From DATKFM01 sp963810485 (GTDB lineage: Bacteria > Pseudomonadota > Alphaproteobacteria > Dongiales > Dongiaceae), in the NCBI GenBank assembly GCA_963810485.1, contig CAWENQ010000003.1:248001-312000 (forward strand): 64,000 bases of DNA, given 5' to 3'. The translations under genes and the position numbers were made by a program. The notes under the pieces are model-generated. The model saw only the letters and a program-made list of their open reading frames with translations. It searched no databases and was not told where the DNA came from. Of this stretch, positions 54,676 through 64,000 are shown piece by piece. Position 1 is the stretch's first letter. Each line of letters starts with the position of its first letter.

Positions 54676-55257
54676 ATGCAGCTTTCAGGCGCACTACATC
54701 AGACACTGATCGGCCGGCTCTGGCCGGAGAAGACCGTCACCGCGTTCCGCTGGGGCGTTCTTATCCTGGTCGGCAGCTTGTTCCTCGCAGCCTGCGCCCA
54801 GATCACCGTCTGGACCGTGCCGGTGCCCATCACCATGCAAACCTTCGGCGTGCTGGTTGTCGGTGCAATTTATGGCTGGCGCCTCGGAGCGGTGACCGTT
54901 GCCGCCTATCTCGTGGAGGGCGCGATCGGCTTGCCGGTTTTCGCCGGGTTTACCAGCGGTCTGACAACCCTCTTTGGCCCCACCGGCGGCTATCTCTTCG
55001 GTTTCGTCGCCGCGGCCGCAGTGGTCGGCTGGCTGGCGGAAAGGGGCTGGGACCGCAACATCCTCACCATGGCGCTCGCCATGCTTATCGGCAATGTCGT
55101 GCTCTATGTCCCCGGCCTGGTGTGGCTGTCCAACTTCACGGGTTGGGAGAAGGTATTCGAGTTCGGCCTGTACCCGTTCGTCATCGTCGATGCCGTGAAG
55201 CTCGCCGCGGCGGCGCTGCTGTTGCCGGCAGCCTGGCAATTCATGCGCCGCGGCTAG
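54676..55257 (+). CDS. bioY: Biotin transporter BioY (substrate-binding component)
   Basis: A 193-residue S-component for biotin uptake with six hydrophobic segments. The family motifs are ITVWTVPVPITMQTFGVLVVGAIYGW near residue 42 and VEGAIGLPVFAGFTSGLTTLFGPTGGYLFGF near residue 80. No bioM or bioN gene is near, so it may work alone or with a shared ECF module. ATG 54676 follows CAGGAGGCAG; in the 202-base upstream gap I see no TTATAGATAA-type BioR operator. Confidence 0.93.
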   Translation: MQLSGALHQTLIGRLWPEKTVTAFRWGVLILVGSLFLAACAQITVWTVPVPITMQTFGVLVVGAIYGWRLGAVTVAAYLVEGAIGLPVFAGFTSGLTTLFGPTGGYLFGFVAAAAVVGWLAERGWDRNILTMALAMLIGNVVLYVPGLVWLSNFTGWEKVFEFGLYPFVIVDAVKLAAAALLLPAAWQFMRRG

Positions 55258-55278
55258 TCGGCGACTGGAGCCCCTCGC

Positions 55279-56289
55279 TTGCGCCGCAACAAGACCGCCG
55301 CTGCAGGCGAGGTCCGCAGCCTCAAGCTCGACAGCCGCATCCTCCAAGGAAATCTGCTGGGTGATCCGGCCACGCGTGAGGTTCGGGTTTATCTACCGGC
55401 CGGGTTTACCGCCGCCCAGAAGCTGCCCTTGCTGGTGGACCTCGTGGGCTACACCGGCTCGGGGCCGGCCCATACAAATTGGAAGGCGTTTACGGAGAAC
55501 GTTCCGGAGCGGCTCGACCGGCTGATCGGCGACGGCAAGATGGGGCCGGTGGTGGTCGCCTTTCCCGATTGCTTCACCCGGCTTGGCGGCAACCAGTATA
55601 TCAACAGCACCGCCATGGGGCGTTACGAGGACTTTGTCGTCGACGAAGTCGTGCCCTTCGTCGAGTCGCAGTTCAAGTGCGGCGGAGCAGGGCGCCGCGC
55701 GGTATTCGGCAAGTCATCGGGCGGCTACGGCGCGATCATTCATGGCATGCGGCGGCCGGATGTTTGGGCAGGCCTCGCCTGCCACTCCGGCGATATGGCC
55801 TTCGAATTCTCCTACCTCACCGAAATGCCGGTGGTCTTGAATGCGTTCGCGAAGCATGACCGGTCGGTCGAGAAGTTCATGACCTATCTGGAACAGGTCA
55901 AGAAGCCGAAACCCGACGACATCACTCTGCTGATGATGCTGGCGATGGCGGCGACCTACGATCCCGATCCCAGCCAGTTTCTCGGCGTCCGGCTGCCGGT
56001 CGATCTGGAGACGGGCGAATTGATTCCCGAGCGCTGGCAGAACTGGCTGGCCCACGATCCGGCCATCGTCGTCGACAAATACGCCGACAATCTCCGCAAA
56101 CTGAAGGGGATCTACATCGATTGCGGCGACGAGGACCAGTATCACCTGCATTTCGGCTCACGCCGACTGCACCGCGCGCTGGACCGGCTGAAGATCACCC
56201 ACACCTATGAAGAGTTTCCCGACAACCATTCCGATGTCGACTACCGGATGGATGTCAGCCTGCCATTCCTGGAGCGGATGCTGCGGTAG
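55279..56289 (+). CDS. Esterase-D/enterochelin-esterase-like alpha/beta hydrolase
   Basis: A 336-residue hydrolase. The nucleophile Ser is in AVFGKSSGGYGAIIHGM near residue 150. The acid is probably in IYIDCGDEDQYHLHFG near residue 283, and His in EEFPDNHSDVDYR near residue 317. An oxyanion region is PLLVDLVGYTGSG. The start is TTG 55279, 21 bases after bioY; no ATG fits as well. The substrate is unknown; family members cleave small esters. Confidence 0.82.
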   Translation: MRRNKTAAAGEVRSLKLDSRILQGNLLGDPATREVRVYLPAGFTAAQKLPLLVDLVGYTGSGPAHTNWKAFTENVPERLDRLIGDGKMGPVVVAFPDCFTRLGGNQYINSTAMGRYEDFVVDEVVPFVESQFKCGGAGRRAVFGKSSGGYGAIIHGMRRPDVWAGLACHSGDMAFEFSYLTEMPVVLNAFAKHDRSVEKFMTYLEQVKKPKPDDITLLMMLAMAATYDPDPSQFLGVRLPVDLETGELIPERWQNWLAHDPAIVVDKYADNLRKLKGIYIDCGDEDQYHLHFGSRRLHRALDRLKITHTYEEFPDNHSDVDYRMDVSLPFLERMLR

Positions 56290-56303
56290 CGGCGCCTGCA
56301 GGC

Positions 56304-57859
<1,556 letters not shown>

Positions 57860-57863
<4 letters not shown>

Positions 57864-58324
57864 GCGTTATGTCCCCCCGATGGCGGCAACTGCACGATCT
57901 CGATCCAGTACTCGTTCAACACCTGCACAACCCGCAGCAGATCCTTGAATGTCACCGGCTTGGTGATGAAGGAACTGACGCCCAGATTGTAGGTGCGAAC
58001 GATGTCTTCTTCCGCCTTCGATGTCGTCAGCACGATGACCGGCAGGCATTTCAATTGAGGATCGTTCTTGATGACTTTCAGCGCCTCGCGCCCATCCATC
58101 CGCGGCATGTTGAGATCCAGCAGGACAAGCCCGGGATAGGGCGACTCGGCGGTGTCGGCGAACTTGCCTTCCCGACGCAGATAGGCCAGCAACTCTTCGC
58201 CGTTCTCGACAAAACGCAGTTCATTGCCGAGCTTGTTTTCTTCGAACGCGTCCTTCAGCAGCATGCGGTCGTCGATATCATCCTCGGCGATGAGGATTGT
58301 GATGGGCGAGGTGCTTCTGCTCAT
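57860..58324 (-). CDS. Single-domain response regulator (Rcp1-like)
   Basis: A 154-residue receiver domain without output domain. The acid pair is IAEDDIDDRML, the phospho-acceptor Asp is in GLVLLDLNMPRMDG, the Thr is in VIVLTTSKAEED and the Lys is in SFITKPVTF. The extended loop and end (NEYWIEIVQLP) match Rcp1-type regulators that partner phytochrome-like kinases. ATG 58324 overlaps the upstream kinase stop (ATGA) and the stop overlaps the next kinase start, placing it between two kinases as a probable phosphate relay or sink. Confidence 0.9.
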
Positions 58325-60495
58325 GACTTGCTCTCCGGCGATCCATGTTGCATCGGAAGAGCGATAATGAACGTAGCACCTTGATCGGGAGCGCTTACGG
58401 CGGTGATCCGGCCGCCATGGCGTTCGACGATTTTCCGGCAGGTGGCAAGACCGATGCCGGTGCCTTCATATTCGTTCCGCGAATGCAGTCTCTGAAAGAT
58501 GTTAAAAATGCGGTCCAGGTATTTTATGTCGAAGCCGATGCCATTGTCGGTGACATGAATCTCGCAGACATCGCTGGCCACGCTCTTGTCGAGCGCGCGG
58601 GCCGCGGCGCGGCCTTTGAGTACTTTTGCTTTGATCGCGACGCGAGGCTGCTGATCCGGACGCCGGAACTTCAGGGCGTTGCCGATCAGATTCTGGAACA
58701 GTTGCCGCATCTGCATGGCGTCGGCCTCGATGCCCGGCAGAGGTTGGATATCGACAGTGCCTTCTGTTTCACGGATGCGCACCCGGAGATCCGAGAGCAC
58801 GCCCTCGATGACATTGCCGAGATCGCAGGCCGCAAATGGTTGCGCCTTGGTCGAGATGCGGGAGAACGTAAGCAGGCCCTCGATCAGGGCCCGCATGCGT
58901 TTTGCCGCCTTCTCCATCCGCTCGACGTAGAAGCGCCCGGTTTCATCGAGCTGCGGCCCGTATTTGCGGCGCAGTTGATCGCCGAACGCCTCGATCTTGC
59001 GCAGCGGCTCCTGCAGGTCGTGGGAAGCCACCGACGCGAAGTCCTGCAGCTCGCGATTGCTGCGCGCCAGCTCGGCTTCGCGCTCCTTCATCTCCGTGAC
59101 ATCGGTGTGGAGAATGACGGTCTCGTTGTTCGCCGTCCGGTGCTCGTTGATCAGAACCCACTTGCCAGACGGCAGGCGGCGCTCGACCGACTGGTTGTCT
59201 GATCGGTGCGCTTCGAGCCGCTTGCGCAAGCCTTGCGCATGTTCGTCCTCGTCCGCGATACCCGTGAACTCGCCGGCGACGAGGGCGTCGTAGTTCAGTC
59301 CGGGTGTCAGGAGCGGGACCGCTTCCGGATAGAGTCCCGCATAGGAGCTATTGGAGATCAGCAAGCGGTCGCTGCCGTCCAGCAGCACGAAACCCTGGGA
59401 CAGGCTTTCGACAATGGCCTGCCGTGTCTGCTCCGCGGTTGCCGCTGCCTGGCGTTCGGCTTCCTTGATGCGCGTCGAATCGAGAATGACGCCATCCCAG
59501 ACGACCGTGCCGTCGGTGCGCCGGTGCGGCCGGGCGATCGCATGGGTGAATTTGCGTTCGCCGGATCGCGAGATGATGGTCGCCTCGACATCCCACATCT
59601 TGAGTTCGCGTGACGCCTGCAGCAGGCGCTCGCGGAAAGTCTGGCGGTATTCAGGGCTATGGCAGTCGAACAGCGCATTTGGATCGGCAAGGATTTCCTC
59701 GGCGCTTACGCCGAACAGGTCCTTGGCACCTTCGCTGATATAGGTGTAACGAATCTCGCCGTCGGGCGTGACGATACGCTGGTAAACGACGCCGGGAATG
59801 CTCGCTGCCAGTGAGGCAAACCGCTGATCGGCCGAATACAGGTCGGCGAGGCGGCGTGCGTTCTGGATCGCGTAGCGGGCCAGGGAAACGAGCGACTCCA
59901 GCAACTGCGCATCGCCTGAATCGGGGGCTGTCGGCGCGGCGAAGAACATGAGGAAGACGCCGAACACATCGCCGCTCTGGTCCTGCAAGGGGCAACCCCA
60001 GAACGCTCGCAGCTTGTATGGAGCGGCGGCGGTCCAGATGGCGGGAGCGATGCCGTTCGAGGATTCATCATCGGCGACGATGCTGCTGCCGGTCCCGAGG
60101 ACCAAACCGCCCGGGGTAGCGGTGTTCGGCAGTCCGACACTCGTGATTGCGCTCGCATAGACCGGTGCAAGACTTGGCGCGACGATCTGGTTGAAGGAGC
60201 CGCCGTTCGCACTGGCAACCTGGATGGCGCAACTGCTTCCGGTGATAAGCCGTTCGGCGACTTCGGCGATTCGCGTCAGACTTTGCGTCAGGTCTCCCGT
60301 CGACGAGATGAGTTCGAGAATGCCGGCATGTTCGCGGAGAAGGTCTCGCAGCCGCGCGTCCGCCCTTGCATCGCTAGCGCTTGCGCCGGGCGCCGCAGCA
60401 TTCGGGACAGTCTCCGACGGGCCGGTCGGCGCGAGCTGACTCCCGCGCGCCGTTAGCCGAAGAGGCGAGACCGAATCGGAAGTACGGGTTAACAT
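58321..60495 (-). CDS. GAF/PAS sensor histidine kinase, phytochrome-like kinase core
   Basis: A 724-residue soluble kinase. Residues 50-215 form a GAF-type domain. Two PAS domains follow (about 225-350 with PDGEIRYTYISEGAKDLFGV, and 365-480). The kinase core has phospho-His in VASHDLQEPLRKIEAFGDQL near residue 505, the variant found in cyanobacterial and bacterial phytochromes, then FQNLIGNALKFRRPDQQP (N box), VTDNGIGFDIKYL (G1) and GTGIGLATCRKIVERHGG (G2). No bilin-binding Cys context is evident. It leads the three-gene unit with the Rcp1-like regulator. The signal is unknown. Confidence 0.88.
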   Translation of the reverse strand: MLTRTSDSVSPLRLTARGSQLAPTGPSETVPNAAAPGASASDARADARLRDLLREHAGILELISSTGDLTQSLTRIAEVAERLITGSSCAIQVASANGGSFNQIVAPSLAPVYASAITSVGLPNTATPGGLVLGTGSSIVADDESSNGIAPAIWTAAAPYKLRAFWGCPLQDQSGDVFGVFLMFFAAPTAPDSGDAQLLESLVSLARYAIQNARRLADLYSADQRFASLAASIPGVVYQRIVTPDGEIRYTYISEGAKDLFGVSAEEILADPNALFDCHSPEYRQTFRERLLQASRELKMWDVEATIISRSGERKFTHAIARPHRRTDGTVVWDGVILDSTRIKEAERQAAATAEQTRQAIVESLSQGFVLLDGSDRLLISNSSYAGLYPEAVPLLTPGLNYDALVAGEFTGIADEDEHAQGLRKRLEAHRSDNQSVERRLPSGKWVLINEHRTANNETVILHTDVTEMKEREAELARSNRELQDFASVASHDLQEPLRKIEAFGDQLRRKYGPQLDETGRFYVERMEKAAKRMRALIEGLLTFSRISTKAQPFAACDLGNVIEGVLSDLRVRIRETEGTVDIQPLPGIEADAMQMRQLFQNLIGNALKFRRPDQQPRVAIKAKVLKGRAAARALDKSVASDVCEIHVTDNGIGFDIKYLDRIFNIFQRLHSRNEYEGTGIGLATCRKIVERHGGRITAVSAPDQGATFIIALPMQHGSPESKS

Positions 60496-60781
60496 TAAGC
60501 GTCCAAGCTCTGCAATAGCCCTGAGATACTGAAGTAAATCCGGCGGCTTCTGACGCTGCGGCGCCGGAAAGGCACTGTTTGCCTAGTAAGCAGATGCTAA
60601 TTTCATCAGATTGAGGACCGGTTAATTGTAATCTAGGACTCCGTATGTTCACCTGAATTACATTCAATATGATTAATACCATCGTAACTTAGATAAGTTT
60701 TAACGAGCTATCATTTAGCTTACCCCCGTCCGCCTTATTGCAGCGCCGGACCATCAGAAGCCAAAGGCGTGGGTAAACTGG
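60496..60781. other. AT-richer divergent promoter region
   Basis: A 286-base gap between the kinase unit and the ATP-grasp gene. The part from about 60590 to 60720 is clearly richer in A and T than its neighbours, with TTTAACGAGCT and TCATTTAGCTTA tracts. It probably contains the promoters of both units. No gene or clear palindrome was seen. Confidence 0.4.
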
Positions 60782-62011
60782 ATGAACGTGCAGACCAAAG
60801 CAGCGGAATACGACGTTGACTCGATGCTGCGCTGGCAGACGCGCTCGGGGTTTGCGCCCCGCCGTGTCGGCCGCACCGACGAGTTGAATGGTCAGGTCGC
60901 GACGCTGCTGGCGCAGATGAACATTGCCGTCATCTATGGCGGTGACAAATCTGCGACCGGTGCGGTGATCCACCAGACCTCCAATCCGCGCTCATGGAAA
61001 AGCTACCGCAATGTCGCCGAGGATATTGCCGGGGCATTAAAACGTCTTGGTTGCCGGAATGTTCAGCTTCTCGCGGACGACATGTCGCTCGGCGATGAGT
61101 TGCGGCGGCACCAGATCCACTTTGCCTGGCTCAACACCGGCGGCGTCCAGGGCTACAGCCCAATGTCGCACACGGCAGCAATGCTGGAGATGTTCGGAAT
61201 CCCGTATGTCGGGCACGATCCGCTGGCTGCCGGAATGCTGGACAACAAGATTACCTTCAAGCGCGAGCTCATGGCCTTGGGCATCCGGACGGCGCCCTTT
61301 GTGGCCTGGCATCCGAGCCGCGGCCGGTTCGACCCCCACACGAACGCTGCCTTCAACAGAGTATTTCCCAGCTATGACGGCCCCTTCGTGGTCAAGCCGG
61401 TCTCCGGCCGCGCCTCGCTGCATGTCCACTATGTCCAAGATTGCCGGGCGCTCGCGGATACGGTCGCCAAGGTCTTCTGGGCGACGAAGGGCCAGGTTCT
61501 GATCGAGAAATTCCTGCCGGGTGCGGAGTACTGCGTTGCGGTGTCCGGTCCGATCGTAGCGCAAAATCGGAAGTTGGCCCATCGGGGCGAACCGTTCGCG
61601 TTCTCGTTCGTGGAACGGGTGCTGGATGAGGGCGAAGTAATCTTTGCCTCTATGGATATCCGGCCGATCACCATGCAGCGGCTGCGCGTTCTCGAGCCGC
61701 AGAGCGATGCCGGCCTGATCGCCGGCCTGCGCGAAGTTGCCCGCAGCGTCTATGTGGAACTCGACCTGGAATCGATCATCCGCCTGGATGTGCGCAAGGG
61801 CACTGACGACGAACTCTACGTCATCGAGGCAAATCCGAAGCCGGATCTCAAGATGCCGACCGCCGGCGGAACGAGCATTGCCTGTGCCGGCCTGCCGGCC
61901 TGCGGGATGGATTTCGATGATCTTATCTTGTCTTTGTTCGCCGACAGAGTGGACATTCTGTTCAGCCAAAGGCGCGGCTGCACGACCCACCTGTCCAGTT
62001 TGATCGATTGA
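60782..62011 (+). CDS. D-alanine-D-alanine ligase-like ATP-grasp protein
   Basis: A 409-residue ATP-grasp enzyme. The N-terminal domain starts near residue 48 (NIAVIYGGDKSATGAV). The central domain has GIPYVGHDPLAAGMLDNKITFKREL near residue 137, and FVVKPVSGRASLHVHYV carries the ATP-binding Lys. The end has IIRLDVRKGTDDELYVIEANPKPDLK, the Mg/ATP-binding Asp and Glu-x-Asn. Compared with real Ddl enzymes it is about 100 residues longer and the loop serine motif is changed, so it may join other amino acids or peptides. The stop lies 32 bases before the transporter start, so they are probably co-transcribed. Confidence 0.83.
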   Translation: MNVQTKAAEYDVDSMLRWQTRSGFAPRRVGRTDELNGQVATLLAQMNIAVIYGGDKSATGAVIHQTSNPRSWKSYRNVAEDIAGALKRLGCRNVQLLADDMSLGDELRRHQIHFAWLNTGGVQGYSPMSHTAAMLEMFGIPYVGHDPLAAGMLDNKITFKRELMALGIRTAPFVAWHPSRGRFDPHTNAAFNRVFPSYDGPFVVKPVSGRASLHVHYVQDCRALADTVAKVFWATKGQVLIEKFLPGAEYCVAVSGPIVAQNRKLAHRGEPFAFSFVERVLDEGEVIFASMDIRPITMQRLRVLEPQSDAGLIAGLREVARSVYVELDLESIIRLDVRKGTDDELYVIEANPKPDLKMPTAGGTSIACAGLPACGMDFDDLILSLFADRVDILFSQRRGCTTHLSSLID

Positions 62012-62043
62012 AGCCCCCAGAAGACGGGCGCAAGGGCCGACTG

Positions 62044-64000
62044 ATGGGTCAGGAATCGAGCATTCGTCGAGGACTAATCGATGCGGCGATGATGGCCCTG
62101 GTTACCGGGCTGTCGCTGCTGCTGCTGATCTATGTCGGATTCGGCGAGGCGACCCGTACGTTTCAGCAGTTTCAGATCGAGAAACTGGCGGCACAGGGCC
62201 GCGTTGTGCAGAACACGATGGATACGTTCTTGCGGCCGGGCGTCCTGCCGATCAAGCAGTTCATCGGCTTCAAGTCTCTGAGCGAGAGAATCCTGGCCGC
62301 AGATCACTCGATCGTGGCCATGACAGTGTTCGATACCGCGGGGCAGCCGATTTTCACCAGCGGCGACGCAACGATTCCGCTGCTGGTGGCCGCCCAGGAT
62401 ATGGGGTCGGCTCCCACCGTCCTCGATCTCCGGGAAAGCGGTCAATACCTCCAGGTCGTGCTGCCGTTGCGCAACCGTTTCGAAACGGTCGGCAGCCTCG
62501 CGGTGAGCATGCCGCGGGAGATCGTCGTCGATCGCGTCCAAAAGAGCTTCTACGCGCTGCTTGTCGGCGCTTGCTTGGCCTCCGTGGCCTTTGGCGTCTT
62601 TGTGGCTATCGGCGGTTCGATGCTGACCGGACCGCGGCGGCGCTGGCTGCATGCCGTCTATGCCCTGACGTTCCTGGGCATGTCCATCGCCGTCGTCGTC
62701 ACGCTCGTTTCCCTCTATTCCGAGGGCGCGCAGGCGAAAACGAAAGCCTTGGCCGACTCGCTGGGGCAGCGCCTCAACAGCATCGTCCAATCCGGCCTCA
62801 ACATCACGGAGATCCGCGGTCTCGATGATGTCTTCAGCGACTATCGGCGATTGAATCCCGACGTCAGTGCCGCCGGCCTGATCGTCGATTCCATGATCGT
62901 TATTCACACGGATGCCGCGGCGGTCGGACAGCGCTGGATGGCCGATCCAAGCACCTATGAGTACCAGGTAAATCTGACGCGTCCGGGCGGCCGCGACATC
63001 CGCGTTTCCGTATCGCTTCCGGTCAACGTCATCTACCGCCAGATCGCGCGCAGCGTAAAGAACTTCACCGCCCTGTTCGTGGCTTCCGCCTTCATGGCGC
63101 ATCTGTTTCTGCAGCTCGCCGGCTCCCTGCGCCAGCCCGGAAGGAGCGCGGAGGGTGCGGCACCGGCCGAACATGACACAAGCGAGTATCACCTGCGCCT
63201 GGTGAAGCCGGTGTTCTTCCTCGCAACGTTCGTCGAGCACCTGACCTACGCGTTCCTGCCGCAATATGTGTCCCGGATCATGCAATCCTCGGGGTTCCCG
63301 GACGGGGCATCGGCGGTGTTCATGACCTACTACCTGTGTTTCGCCCTCAGCCTGATACCGGCCGGACACTTCGCGCAGCGCCTCAGTCCGCGGCCGCTGA
63401 TGTATGGCGGCCTTGTGCTGGCCGCCGCCGGGTTCATTGCCCTGGCGTCGGAACCCAGCCTTACCGTCCTGTTCCTGGCGCGGGCCATGTCGGGCATCGG
63501 ACAGGGCATGCTGTTCATCGGCGTCCAGTCGTTCATCCTGCGAACCTCGGCCGATGACCGCAAGACCCGTGGCGCCGCAATCATCGTATTCGGGTTCCAG
63601 GGCGGCATGATTTCCGGCATGGCGATCGGTTCGCTGCTGGTGACGCAGATGGGAGCGGCCGGCGTCTTTTGGCTCGGCGCGATGATCGCCGCAGCCATGG
63701 CGCTCTATGCCTGGGCCCTGGTGCCGGCAAGCGGCCAGCGGACGGCGGATAGCGCCTTGGAAGAGGGCAGCTTCCGGCTGCTGCTGCGCGATCTCATGCG
63801 CGTGCTCCGCAATTGGGATTTCGTCCGCACGATGTTGCTGGTGGGCGTCCCTGCAAAGGCTGTTCTCACGGGCGTCATCGTCTTTGCCATGCCGCTGATC
63901 ATGGCCCAAGCCGATTACGCGCAGGAGGATATCGGTCAGATTCTGATGGTCTATGCCGCTGGCGTCTTGATCGCGAATTCCTATGCGTCGCGCCTTGTTG
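62044..64000 (+). CDS. Sensor-domain/MFS transporter fusion, truncated by the window end
   Basis: An open frame from ATG 62044 to the window edge (652 codons, no stop). A first membrane helix (MALVTGLSLLLLIYVGF, residues 16-32) is followed by about 140 extracytoplasmic residues of Cache-like mix (FDTAGQPIFTSGDATIPLL, YLQVVLPLRNRFETVGSLAVSM). Two helices come at about 170-195 and 205-225. A second extracytoplasmic domain of about 110 residues has SAAGLIVDSMIVIHTDAAAVG and TRPGGRDIRVSVSLPVNV. Another helix follows near 345. From residue 385 there are typical MFS helices and loops (MSGIGQGMLFIGVQSF, FGFQGGMISGMAIGSLL). The architecture combines sensing and transport; it may pair with the ATP-grasp gene, exporting its product. 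Confidence 0.75.
   Translation, partial: MGQESSIRRGLIDAAMMALVTGLSLLLLIYVGFGEATRTFQQFQIEKLAAQGRVVQNTMDTFLRPGVLPIKQFIGFKSLSERILAADHSIVAMTVFDTAGQPIFTSGDATIPLLVAAQDMGSAPTVLDLRESGQYLQVVLPLRNRFETVGSLAVSMPREIVVDRVQKSFYALLVGACLASVAFGVFVAIGGSMLTGPRRRWLHAVYALTFLGMSIAVVVTLVSLYSEGAQAKTKALADSLGQRLNSIVQSGLNITEIRGLDDVFSDYRRLNPDVSAAGLIVDSMIVIHTDAAAVGQRWMADPSTYEYQVNLTRPGGRDIRVSVSLPVNVIYRQIARSVKNFTALFVASAFMAHLFLQLAGSLRQPGRSAEGAAPAEHDTSEYHLRLVKPVFFLATFVEHLTYAFLPQYVSRIMQSSGFPDGASAVFMTYYLCFALSLIPAGHFAQRLSPRPLMYGGLVLAAAGFIALASEPSLTVLFLARAMSGIGQGMLFIGVQSFILRTSADDRKTRGAAIIVFGFQGGMISGMAIGSLLVTQMGAAGVFWLGAMIAAAMALYAWALVPASGQRTADSALEEGSFRLLLRDLMRVLRNWDFVRTMLLVGVPAKAVLTGVIVFAMPLIMAQADYAQEDIGQILMVYAAGVLIANSYASRLV

Noticed and set aside
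62074..63909. A 611-codon minus-strand frame opposite the transporter
   Set aside because: The plus-strand frame encodes membrane helices and MFS motifs; the reverse is low-complexity His/Gln/Arg-rich.

Overview
The window is high-GC DNA whose gene families fit a free-living, metabolically broad alphaproteobacterium, of the Rhodospirillales or Rhizobiales type. The main reasons are a complete rhizobial-type rhaDI/rhaRSTPQUK locus, an ExoD-family protein, a ycjX/ycjF pair, BKACE-type carnitine genes and several type I-secreted RTX proteins. I cannot name a genus from sequence alone. I saw no tRNA, rRNA, CRISPR array, transposase or integrase.

Layout. The first 0.3 kb holds the start of an exported protein on the minus strand. 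A CocE-type hydrolase (with a frameshift) and a GNAT-like gene follow. From 3.2 to 10.3 kb two large RTX calcium-binding proteins are divergently transcribed; two CRP-like palindromes lie between them. From 10.3 to 24.7 kb an old ycjX-ycjF operon has been split by an 11-kb L-rhamnose island: rhaI and rhaD on the minus strand, rhaR-S-T-P-Q-U-K on the plus strand. The last bases of ycjX are present at both edges of the island as a 25-bp direct repeat, so the insertion can be read directly. From 24.7 to 27 kb lie a VOC protein, a 2'-5' RNA ligase-like protein and a serine hydrolase. From 27.3 to 31.4 kb a three-gene cassette looks like carnitine catabolism: L-carnitine dehydrogenase, a beta-keto acid cleavage enzyme and an ADP-forming acyl-CoA synthetase. 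Next come a LysE exporter, a small protein, an ATPase-like membrane protein and an epimerase. From 34.6 to 41.2 kb two tandem paralogues join a CAP (SCP/PR1) domain to RTX repeats. A mixed metabolic region (FAH hydrolase, SDR, two unrecognised proteins) leads to a complete ABC importer with a BtpA-family protein and a nitrilase-family amidase (45.6-51.5 kb). After that come a lipoprotein, a DMT transporter, ExoD, TauE, BioY and an esterase. Three overlapping signalling genes (hybrid kinase, response regulator, GAF/PAS kinase) run from 60.5 down to 56.3 kb. The window ends with a D-Ala-D-Ala-ligase-like ATP-grasp protein and an unusual transporter in which two extracytoplasmic sensor-like domains precede an MFS core; it runs off the end.

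Four or five genes carry single-base frameshifts inside otherwise well-conserved reading frames (CocE, rhaD twice, the ABC permease, probably the ATPase-like protein). Two of these compensate each other within one gene. This pattern points to base-level errors in the assembly more than to gene decay, but the sequence alone cannot decide.
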